Of a DNA stretch of 5,090 nt, positions 1 through 4,986 are shown piece after piece. This DNA is from Deltaproteobacteria bacterium (GTDB lineage: Bacteria > Myxococcota > Polyangia > Haliangiales > Haliangiaceae): contig JAGSPR010000459.1 in NCBI GenBank assembly GCA_018262455.1, positions 1 to 5,090 on the forward strand, written 5' to 3'. The stretch's first letter is position 1, and every line of letters starts with the position of its first letter. The notes beneath the pieces are model-generated. The model worked only from the letters and a program-made list of their open reading frames with translations, had not been told where the DNA came from and did not search any database. The translations under genes and the position numbers were made by a program.

Positions 1-121
1 GCTCGACGAGCTCCGCCAGCTCGCTCGCGCGGGCCTCGCGCCACGCCTCGATCAACAGCTCGAGCGCGCGGTCCTCCTCGCCCGCCGCGAGCGCGCGGAC
101 CGCGTCCGTCAGTTGCGACAT
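1..121 (-). CDS. Start of an uncharacterised helical protein (partial, N-terminal 40 aa)
   Basis: The minus strand opens with ATG at 121-119 and stays open to the left edge, giving 40 residues beginning MSQLTDAVRALAAGEEDRA and continuing with LELLIEAWREARASELAELVE. The sequence is rich in Ala, Glu, Leu and Arg and is predicted to be two amphipathic helices. Third codon positions are almost all G or C, which fits a real gene. The pattern of a short leader followed by LLIEAWREARASELAELVE recalls, from memory, the N-terminus of myxobacterial proteins that begin with a 'repeat-companion' helical segment (TIGR02996-like) ahead of long repeat regions. That likeness is weak with only 40 residues visible. 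It lies 115 bp downstream of the 571-aa gene on the same strand, so the two could be co-transcribed. No strong ribosome binding site is seen before the ATG. No function is assigned. Confidence 0.72.
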   Translation of the reverse strand, partial: MSQLTDAVRALAAGEEDRALELLIEAWREARASELAELVE

Positions 122-173
122 GGCCGACGATACCCCGACCGGCGCCAGCGGATCGCACGGCCTGCCCGCTGGT

Positions 174-201
174 GGCCCTCGGTAGTAGCGAGCCCGAGGC
201 C
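174..201 (-). terminator. Weak hairpin between two minus-strand genes
   Basis: GGCC-C-TCGG (174-182) can pair with CCGAGGCC (194-201), giving eight base pairs with one bulged C and an 11-nt loop. It sits 36 bp past the stop codon of the 571-aa gene, in the gap before the next minus-strand gene. No T-run follows on the minus strand, so it is a poor intrinsic terminator. It could be an attenuating or mRNA-stabilising stem, or chance in GC-rich DNA. Confidence 0.2.
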
Positions 202-236
202 GGAAACGCTTCTTGCGGAGCCGCTCGCGATCGACG

Positions 237-1952
237 TCAGGTGGTCTTGCTCTTCAGCCGCTTGCCGGCGACGAAGCGCGCCGGATCGCACCGAAACAGC
301 CGCTTGCGCGACGACCTTCCCTCCATTTCGATCCCCCACACCCAACCGAAGGCATACACCGCTTCCAGATCGTACGCCGCGTACGCCGCCGTGTCGCCCG
401 GGAAGATGGGCAGCTCTTCGCCACGATCGGGGAACACCACCGTCGCCACGCGCTTGGCCTTGAGCGAGGCGGCGTGGTGCACGATCACGGAGTCGTCCGG
501 TCCGGATGCGAGCTGGCTGACGCGATCGCCGAGCGTGGCGACGAGCTCCCGCGTGGCCCCGCGACGAATCCGGTACACGCCCTTCGGAGCGGTGAAGTAG
601 AACCCGTCGCTGCCCCACGGGACCAACGTCGAGGTCGCCCACAGCGCGTCATGTGCGCCGAGGCGCCACGCTGGTCCGACGGTCTGTCCCTCCACCTCGT
701 ACGCATCACCGTTCCACACGACGACGAGCGTTCCGTCGCCGAGCCGCAGCGCGCCGCTGGCGCTGGCGCGCCACGCGTCCTGCTTCCTTGCGTTGTCAGC
801 CAGGGCGAGCTCCGGCAGCGCGGCGATCGGCGCCACCTCCTTGCCATCCCACCACATCGGCTTGCACGAGCTTGGTGAGTGCCGGTCCGCACGATGCCGC
901 GTTCTGCCGGCGGCAACACCGGCCAGCGCGATCGGCACGATGACCGCACCGGTGGCACCCGCGACGATCCGCGGCGGTCGATCGAGGCTGCACGGGATCT
1001 CGAACGACGCGACGTGCTCGCCGGGGCCGCGAGCGATCGCGGTCGGCTCGTGAAGGACCAGACGCTGCTCCGAAACCTGGTGGCCGGACGGTCGCTCCAT
1101 CATGACGGGCTGGCGGGTGAGCCATCGCCCGTCGGCAAGCCGGGTTGCGGCATGCTCTTCGATCACGGGCTGGACATCGTCGAACCGTGGCATCCGGTCG
1201 TCGAGCTCGCGCAGATCGGCGATCAGCTTGCGGCGGTGTCCCACGCTCAGCATGCCATCGATCACGAAGATGCCGGCCTCGCAGGGCTCCGAGCCGCTCG
1301 GATCGTGGGCGGGGATCGCGACCTCGATAGTCTCGAGCTCGTCGTGGAGCGAGCGCAGCAGCTCGGGGTGTGCTTGCTTGACCGCGAGGTCCGTCGCCTC
1401 CCAGTACGCGAGTCCGTGACGGGCCGCCGCACGGAGCACCCGTAGTTGATGATCGAAGCGCGGGCGTTCGCTCGCGTCGAAGTCGTGTCGGCCACGCTCG
1501 AGCTGAGCGATGGCGTCGCGGACATGCTTCGCGGGTACGAACACGCCCGTGTCCCCGTTCGTCTCGAAGCAGCGATGAAAGCACCCCGCGAGCTCGGGGC
1601 GCCGCTTCACGAGTGCGGCGAACATCCGCTCCGGTGACTCGTCGACGTCGTTCATGAGGCGAACGCCCATGCGATGCGGCTCGGGGTCGACGCCGAACGA
1701 GAACGCGACCCCGCGCTCGTCGAGGTGGGGCAGCGAGGCGGAGCTGACGTAGATGGCGAGCTGACACGCCAGCTGTGCCGCCGCGTCGGGCGCCTCCTCG
1801 AGCACGCGGCGCTGCGCTTCGGTCCACAGCGCGGCGCCCGACTCGTAGTGCGAGACGAGCTCCGGCAGCGGCGGCTTGCCGCGGACGAGCAGAGTGATGG
1901 CGTCGCGGACCGCCTGCGGGTCGACGAGGTGGTACGTGCAATCCCAACCCAT
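237..1952 (-). CDS. Uncharacterised 571-aa protein with propeller-like C-terminal half
   Basis: A complete minus-strand frame ends with TGA at 239-237. I chose ATG at 1952-1950, giving MGWDCTYHLVDPQAVRDAI; a TTG at 1970 would add six residues, and neither start has a strong Shine-Dalgarno sequence. The N-terminal half (about 1-320) is mixed helix and strand, with an opening of the kind I recall from myxobacterial hypothetical proteins that start MGWDCT. Around 330-350 there is a small hydrophobic run (GAVIVPIALAGVAAG), followed by an odd basic, Ser-rich stretch to about 363. From about 365 (PMWWDGKEV) to the end the protein is rich in Gly, Trp, Tyr and short beta-like segments such as LVVVWNGDAYEVEG and GFYFTAPKGVYRI. 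That spacing resembles propeller blades, though no named repeat family is clear. There is no signal peptide. The coding signal is strong, with G/C at most third positions. Function is unknown; a sensor or binding role would be a guess. Confidence 0.85.
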   Translation of the reverse strand: MGWDCTYHLVDPQAVRDAITLLVRGKPPLPELVSHYESGAALWTEAQRRVLEEAPDAAAQLACQLAIYVSSASLPHLDERGVAFSFGVDPEPHRMGVRLMNDVDESPERMFAALVKRRPELAGCFHRCFETNGDTGVFVPAKHVRDAIAQLERGRHDFDASERPRFDHQLRVLRAAARHGLAYWEATDLAVKQAHPELLRSLHDELETIEVAIPAHDPSGSEPCEAGIFVIDGMLSVGHRRKLIADLRELDDRMPRFDDVQPVIEEHAATRLADGRWLTRQPVMMERPSGHQVSEQRLVLHEPTAIARGPGEHVASFEIPCSLDRPPRIVAGATGAVIVPIALAGVAAGRTRHRADRHSPSSCKPMWWDGKEVAPIAALPELALADNARKQDAWRASASGALRLGDGTLVVVWNGDAYEVEGQTVGPAWRLGAHDALWATSTLVPWGSDGFYFTAPKGVYRIRRGATRELVATLGDRVSQLASGPDDSVIVHHAASLKAKRVATVVFPDRGEELPIFPGDTAAYAAYDLEAVYAFGWVWGIEMEGRSSRKRLFRCDPARFVAGKRLKSKTT

Positions 1953-2170
1953 AACCCGATACTCACACAAACGACGGGTGCGCTTGCGCCGCAGCGCCGA
2001 TCGAGGATGCTGGGCTCGCGGCGATGATGGGGCGACGATCCGGCGGTGTCGGCGTCGAGATCGTCCGCGAGCGGCGCGTGTGTGTCGCTATCGTCGAGGC
2101 CGGCCGCGCGAGCGCCGCCGATCCGCGAGCGACGTTTGAACCGCAGCGACGCTGAAGGTAGGTTCCCTCC
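1953..2170. promoter_or_regulatory. Divergent intergenic region
   Basis: These 218 bp separate the minus-strand 571-aa gene from the plus-strand 414-aa gene, so promoters for both should lie here. I could not pick a convincing -35/-10 pair for either gene; the region is GC-rich and dense in CG dinucleotides. On the plus strand AAGG (2155-2158) and TAGG (2159-2162) stand 8-12 nt before the GTG at 2171 and can serve as its ribosome binding site. No operator-like palindrome longer than a few bases was noticed. Confidence 0.45.
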
Positions 2171-3415
2171 GTGCGATGGACGGAGTTCGACGAGCGGTTC
2201 CCCGATCCGGAGGAGATCCACGCGTTGCCGAGCCGAGGCCCATCCGTGTTGCGGCAGTGGGTAGCCGCGGTCGCGACGCACGAGGCCCGTCTCGCGCTCG
2301 GCCTGTCCGCACGGCCGATTCCGCGCGAGTCGATTCGCGGCGTGCTCGCGGCTGCGATCGAGGATCGCGCGCTCTTGCGCGAGGACGCCTACCGACCGTT
2401 GGCGATGCCGCCCGAGGTACGCCCCTCGAAGGGTCTGCCCGCTCTGCTCGCGCTGATCGCCGCGGCCGAGAAGGACTGGGATGCAGTCGCCGCGTGCACC
2501 GGCGGCCGCGCGCTCGGGACGCGCGTGATCATCGAGAAAGTGTTCGGCGGTGCCGACATCGCGCTCGCACGCCATCTTTCGACCGCCGCACGTGCACAGC
2601 TCCCTGCGCGACAGGTGCTCGCGGCGATGCGCGACGTCCGCACCCAGTTCATGGCTGGCACGGTCGACGACCCGCGCCTCGCGGTCCTCGCCACGCGGTT
2701 GTTCGTTGCCGACATCGTCGCGGCCTCGGATGCCGTGACGGCGACCCGCGCGTGGCTCGACGGCGAGGAGATCGAGATCATCGAGACGCGCGCCATCCGT
2801 GCGGTCGCCGACGGTGAGGACCCACGGGTCAAGATCTTCGAGCGCTACGCGGGCGAGCTCGGCGACGATGCGGCGATCGAGCGCGAGCTCGCGCGGACCG
2901 CGCCCGCTGATCCGGAGCCATGGCATCGCTATCACCACCGCGAGCGCGAGCCGTTCGAGGACGCGGTGGTGCGCGCGTGGATGGCCCGGCAACCGTTACC
3001 CCGCGACTGGGAAGCGCTCGTCGATCCGATCGTCGCGTGCTGGCTCGGCGCCGAGTCGCGCGCACAGATCTCTCTCGATCAGCGCTTCCGCGATCTGGCC
3101 GGGCCCCCTCGACGTTCGTCGACGGACGCGCAACCCGCGTTCAAGCCGGGCAAGTTCTTCAAGGACGACTTGCGCAAGCTGATGCGGTACCTCGACGCGG
3201 CGATCCAGGTCGGGGCGCGCTCCGAGGATGTCGAGCCCGCGTGGCTCGATTTCCTCGCGCGCCGCTCGCCGGCGACGACCCCGATCGGAGGCGAGCCGTT
3301 GCGCTGGAAGTTCCTGCTCGACCTGCAGGCCACGATCACGCATCGGATCGGCAACCAGCCGCGCGAGCACACCGGAGCCGCGCTGCGTCGAATCGTCACG
3401 GGTGTCTCATTCTGA
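2171..3415 (+). CDS. Uncharacterised 414-aa helical protein
   Basis: A complete plus-strand frame runs from GTG at 2171 (MRWTEFDERFPDPEEIHAL) to TGA at 3413-3415. The start is supported by AAGG/TAGG 8-12 nt upstream; no in-frame ATG lies near. Third positions are overwhelmingly G or C. The protein is Ala/Arg/Glu-rich and predicted almost entirely helical, with stretches such as VLRQWVAAVATHEARLALGL and LPALLALIAAAEKDWDAVAA that suggest an alpha-helical repeat fold (HEAT- or TPR-like), though no regular repeat period could be fixed. The C-terminal third has a KPGKFFKDDLRKLMRYLDAAI segment of mixed charge. No signal peptide, membrane segment or catalytic motif is apparent. It is divergent from the 571-aa gene and shares its intergenic region. 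I do not recognise the family. A scaffold or adaptor role would fit the helical make-up but is speculation. Confidence 0.85.
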   Translation: MRWTEFDERFPDPEEIHALPSRGPSVLRQWVAAVATHEARLALGLSARPIPRESIRGVLAAAIEDRALLREDAYRPLAMPPEVRPSKGLPALLALIAAAEKDWDAVAACTGGRALGTRVIIEKVFGGADIALARHLSTAARAQLPARQVLAAMRDVRTQFMAGTVDDPRLAVLATRLFVADIVAASDAVTATRAWLDGEEIEIIETRAIRAVADGEDPRVKIFERYAGELGDDAAIERELARTAPADPEPWHRYHHREREPFEDAVVRAWMARQPLPRDWEALVDPIVACWLGAESRAQISLDQRFRDLAGPPRRSSTDAQPAFKPGKFFKDDLRKLMRYLDAAIQVGARSEDVEPAWLDFLARRSPATTPIGGEPLRWKFLLDLQATITHRIGNQPREHTGAALRRIVTGVSF

Positions 3416-3436
3416 TCGAGCTGCCGCTCGCCGCCA

Positions 3437-3475
3437 CTGGCACCGACGCGAGCGCCAGCCGCTTTCGTTTCCTTC
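3437..3475 (+). terminator. Possible intrinsic terminator after the 414-aa gene
   Basis: CTGGC (3437-3441) can pair with GCCAG (3454-3458) around a 12-nt loop, starting 22 nt after the stop codon at 3415. It is followed by a T-rich tract, CTTTCGTTTCCTTC (3462-3475). The stem is only five pairs and the T-tract is interrupted, so this is a weak candidate, but its position is right. Confidence 0.35.
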
Positions 3476-3554
3476 GCGAAGCGCTGGACGAGAGACGAGG
3501 ATGCGATCGAGCACTACGAGCGTGGGTCGGAACCTACGCCGCGATGTTCGGCGT

Positions 3555-3608
3555 GAACCCGACAGCCGTGGCAAACGGCGTGGCAGAACCGACAGCGCCA
3601 ACGGCTGA
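3555..3608. repeat. Imperfect tandem duplication of about 30 bp
   Basis: GAACCCGACAGC (3555-3566) recurs as GAACCGACAGC (3586-3596) with one C missing. Both copies are followed after a few bases by a shared AACGGC (3574-3579 and 3600-3604 region). The first copy also contains a small perfect hairpin, GCCGT-GGCAA-ACGGC (3565-3579). The two units are too diverged and too few to call a structured array. They lie on the chromosomal side of the tRNA fragment. Confidence 0.45.
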
Positions 3609-3635
3609 GAACGCAGGGGGTCTGCCGTTAAGTCG

Positions 3636-3657
3636 CGGAGCGGATGGGACTCGAACC
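3636..3657 (-). repeat. tRNA 3'-end fragment (tRNA-Asp-like), probable attachment site
   Basis: Read on the minus strand from 3657, the sequence is GG, T-loop TTCGAGT (3655-3649), T-stem 3' strand CCCAT (3648-3644), acceptor 3' strand CCGCTCC (3643-3637) and G at the discriminator position (3636). The box B core GGTTCGANTCC is exact. An acceptor strand CCGCTCC, which would pair with GGAGCGG, together with discriminator G fits tRNA-Asp; E. coli tRNA-Asp starts GGAGCGG and has G73. The next three bases are CGA, so no CCA is encoded. No D-arm, anticodon arm or 5' acceptor strand is found on the 5' side (above 3657), and the 5' T-stem strand already fails to pair beyond GG. It is therefore a fragment, as expected for the distal copy of an attachment site made by integration into a tRNA gene. 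Confidence 0.6.
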
Positions 3658-3661
3658 TGAC

Positions 3662-3710
3662 CGAGACGACACACGAAGACAAAGAGTCGCGTGGCCTTGC
3701 AGTCGTCTCG
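3662..3710. repeat. Nested inverted repeat beside the tRNA fragment
   Basis: CGAGACGAC (3662-3670) is the exact reverse complement of GTCGTCTCG (3702-3710). Inside it CACG (3672-3675) pairs with CGTG (3690-3693), and GAC (3678-3680) with GTC (3686-3688), leaving an AAAGA loop. The whole forms a 49-nt stem with one large bulge on the right arm. It begins five bases from the tRNA fragment and ends 54 bp before the nucleotidyltransferase ATG. It could be a structured leader, a protein-binding dyad or a recombinase-binding arrangement; the sequence does not decide between them. Confidence 0.5.
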
Positions 3711-3752
3711 TTGCGTTCCGGGCGTCCACTTCGTCTCTCACTCCGCCTCAGG

Positions 3753-3758
3753 TATGCT
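3753..3758 (+). promoter_or_regulatory. Candidate -10 box for the nucleotidyltransferase gene
   Basis: TATGCT lies six bases before the ATG at 3765, close enough to give a nearly leaderless transcript. No good -35 is present; TTCGTC (3730-3735) has suitable spacing but matches the TTGACA consensus poorly. The only Shine-Dalgarno-like bases before the ATG are AGGT at 3750-3753, which is rather distant, so a leaderless message would make sense. Weak evidence. Confidence 0.22.
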
Positions 3759-3764
3759 TTGTTC

Positions 3765-4109
3765 ATGGTTGATGCCGTCGCTCGCGACGCAGGATCGCCC
3801 GACGTCCCGCGGGAGATGATTGCGCGCATCGTCGACGTGCTGCACCCCGAGCAGCTCTGGCTGTTCGGCAGTCGCGCGCGCGGCGACTGGCGGGCGGACA
3901 GCGACTGGGATTTCATGGCCGTGCTTCCCGATGGAGCACCCGAGCAGGATCTCGAGATCTCATCAGTTTGGCAGCGGCTCCGCGATCTTCGCATTCAACG
4001 CGTCGAGCTGTTCACGATGACGCGATCGGAGTTCGACGAGTGGAAGGGTTCACTCGGCACGCTCGCAGAGATTGTGGCATCCACCGGCGTGCTCGTTCAT
4101 GGCCGATGA
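3765..4109 (+). CDS. MNT-type nucleotidyltransferase, antitoxin-like (114 aa)
   Basis: ATG at 3765 gives a 114-aa protein ending with TGA at 4107-4109; a TTG at 3711 would add 18 residues rich in Arg and Leu that do not look like part of the domain. Residues 35-49 carry the minimal nucleotidyltransferase motif GSX10DXD: G35 and S36, then ten residues, then D47 and D49 (GSRARGDWRADSDWD). The third acidic position of the fold is probably E81 in RVELF, where Asp is more usual. Size and motif match the MNT (MntA-like) family. Members often pair with a HEPN RNase toxin and silence it by transferring AMP groups to a tyrosine (type VII toxin-antitoxin). A HEPN gene would be expected directly downstream with a short overlap; here only a ten-codon ORF is present. 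Codon use is GC-rich, like the chromosomal genes to the left. The family call is firm; an active antitoxin role is inferred. Confidence 0.88.
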   Translation: MVDAVARDAGSPDVPREMIARIVDVLHPEQLWLFGSRARGDWRADSDWDFMAVLPDGAPEQDLEISSVWQRLRDLRIQRVELFTMTRSEFDEWKGSLGTLAEIVASTGVLVHGR

Positions 4110-4131
4110 TCGACCGATCGATCCGGGTTAA
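4099..4131 (+). pseudogene. Truncated HEPN-like toxin start (10 codons)
   Basis: ATG at 4099 overlaps the nucleotidyltransferase stop by 11 bases and encodes MADDRPIDPG before TAA at 4129-4131. An overlapping start of this kind is the usual arrangement of MNT/HEPN pairs. From memory, many HEPN partners begin with a short acidic leader running into a D-P-G-S-P-x-D-W segment, so this peptide fits the first residues of such a protein cut off after the PG. The following sequence cannot supply the rest in any frame: it switches at once to the start of an unrelated gene with different composition. I read this as a toxin gene removed or replaced by a recombination junction near 4128-4137. Ten residues are too few to prove family membership; it may instead be a chance short ORF. 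Confidence 0.45.
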
Positions 4132-4137
4132 TTAGTC

Positions 4138-4791
4138 ATGCACGTCACGTTCACCTACGACCCGCGTAAAGAAGTCGACACGCTCCGGTGGGGTTTCGGT
4201 TCACAAAACAGCCCCGTCCCCACGCGGTTCGCTGAAGAAGCGCAAACAGCCGGGGTCGATTTTGCTTCAGAGGAAGCGGTGGCGGCCTTCGCTGTCGCCA
4301 AGATCGAGCGGGAAGGCATAGATACAGCCGCTGTTGCGCGGGATCTTGCCGGTACATGGGCGCCGGTCGAACCGGAAGCGGAGGCGAGATTGAAACGGAT
4401 ATTTCAGACAGACTGGGATCCGGGAGAAGTCACGGCCTACCTGACGCTGAGCACCCGCTGCCCATACAATATCCGCCAGCGCTACTACTTCGTTTCAATC
4501 GGCCGGGAGAAGAAGGCGCCGATCCAGGTGTCGCTCCATGAGCTGCTGCATTTCTATACCCACCAACTGATCGAGCCGCTGTTTGTGAAGGCGCGAGTGC
4601 GGGAGCGGCACAATGATTTCAAGGAGGCGCTGACGGCGCTCCTCAACCTGGAGTTCGCCGACCTTCTGGATCAGCCGGACCGCGGCTATCCACAGCACCA
4701 GCCGCTCCGGGAAGTTATTTCCACCAAATGGAAAGCGGACAAGAATGTTTATGATATTGCACAAGAATATATTCAAGATAACCAAGGATAG
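4138..4791 (+). CDS. Putative HELLH zinc metallopeptidase-like protein (217 aa)
   Basis: ATG at 4138 (MHVTFTYDPRKEVDTLRWGF) runs to TAG at 4789-4791. Residues 134-138 are HELLH within VSLHELLHFYTH, a match to the HExxH zinc-binding motif. E163 in NDFKEALTALLN lies 25 residues past the second His, where gluzincin-type enzymes place their third ligand. The segment from about 110 to 195 is the most conserved-looking part: YYFVSIGREKKAPI, the HELLH helix, a second helix with E163, then DRGYPQHQPL. The N-terminal 90 residues look helical and acidic. There is no signal peptide or membrane segment, so a cytoplasmic protein is likely. The gene uses many A/T-ending codons (AAA, TTT, TAT, ATA) and ends in an AT-rich stretch (about 30 % GC in 4741-4800), unlike the genes to its left. 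No good ribosome binding site precedes the ATG. From memory it resembles short hypothetical proteins with an ELLHFYTH-like motif; peptidase activity is unproven. Confidence 0.82.
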   Translation: MHVTFTYDPRKEVDTLRWGFGSQNSPVPTRFAEEAQTAGVDFASEEAVAAFAVAKIEREGIDTAAVARDLAGTWAPVEPEAEARLKRIFQTDWDPGEVTAYLTLSTRCPYNIRQRYYFVSIGREKKAPIQVSLHELLHFYTHQLIEPLFVKARVRERHNDFKEALTALLNLEFADLLDQPDRGYPQHQPLREVISTKWKADKNVYDIAQEYIQDNQG

Positions 4792-4820
4792 TTGTCTTCC
4801 GTGATAGATGGGTAATTGTC
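4786..4820. repeat. Pair of 11-bp direct repeats
   Basis: GGATAGTTGTC (4786-4796) and GGGTAATTGTC (4810-4820) match at nine of eleven positions and are 24 bp apart. They straddle the end of the HELLH gene and the gap before the next ORF. Direct repeats with a roughly two-turn spacing can be binding sites for a regulator or recombination accessory protein. With only two copies this may be chance. Confidence 0.3.
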
Positions 4821-4969
4821 GCGTAGGAGCGCCTGCGTGGATCGATGCCGTCGCGAAGATGGCAGAGCGTCACGCGGCGCGCCTGCCCCTGAATATGTCG
4901 CGCGACAACGGAAAGAAGCGAAAGAATGCAAAGCCCGACGAGGTGCTTCGTATTGGGCCAATCGTGTAA
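4808..4969 (+). CDS. Possible small protein of 53 aa, unknown
   Basis: ATG at 4808 opens MGNCRVGAPAWIDAVAKMAE and ends with TAA at 4967-4969; an internal ATG at 4859 would give 36 residues. About two thirds of third codon positions are G or C, clearly better than in the overlapping plus frame that is open from 4816. The minus-strand frame across the same region reads Ser- and Arg-rich and looks like a shadow. The product is basic, with NGKKRKNAKPDE near the C-terminus, and has no known motif. An AGGAG at 4825-4829 lies inside it, and would suit a GTG at 4837 in the other frame better than either ATG here. The next gene starts 17 bp after its stop, so the two may be read together. Existence of the gene is uncertain. 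Confidence 0.42.
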   Translation: MGNCRVGAPAWIDAVAKMAERHAARLPLNMSRDNGKKRKNAKPDEVLRIGPIV

Positions 4970-4986
4970 CGGACGCGCGGACGCTA

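Larger units (their letters stand above)
3416..3764. other. Gene-poor junction between chromosome and a probable inserted region
   Basis: No frame in these 349 bp looks like a complete gene. The plus frame that runs on to 3660 ends in GGLPLSRGADGTRT, a peptide typical of spurious reading across the antisense strand of a tRNA T-arm. Going rightward, the stretch holds a possible terminator, an imperfect tandem repeat (3555-3608), a tRNA 3'-end fragment (3636-3657) and a nested inverted repeat (3662-3710), then the upstream region of the nucleotidyltransferase gene. I see no intact RNA gene or transposase remnant in it. Confidence 0.6.

Noticed and set aside
796..1947. Minus-strand open frame of 383 codons in a second frame of the 571-aa gene
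   Set aside because: Extremely Arg- and Ala-rich translation typical of an off-frame reading of GC-rich coding DNA.
1652..2992. Long minus-strand open frame of 446 codons
   Set aside because: It covers the 414-aa gene antisense and the start of the 571-aa gene in another frame; its Arg/Ser-rich ends and the stronger codon bias of the two overlapping genes mark it as a shadow.
3611..3622. ACGCAGGGGGTC, identical to part of the anticodon stem and variable region of E. coli tRNA-Asp
   Set aside because: It is on the plus strand, opposite to the tRNA fragment, and separated from it the wrong way round; treated as chance.
2920..3660. Plus-strand open frame of 246 codons
   Set aside because: It overlaps the 414-aa gene in another frame for most of its length, is Arg-rich, and its end is a spurious translation across the antisense tRNA T-arm.
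3636..3735. A complete tRNA gene on the minus strand
   Set aside because: The T-loop and 3' acceptor strand are present, but no GGAGCGG 5' strand, D-arm or anticodon arm lies on the 5' side, and the T-stem pairs for only two bases.
3407..3994. Minus-strand open frame of 195 codons opposite the nucleotidyltransferase
   Set aside because: Ser/Arg-rich shadow; the plus strand carries a recognisable catalytic motif over the same DNA.
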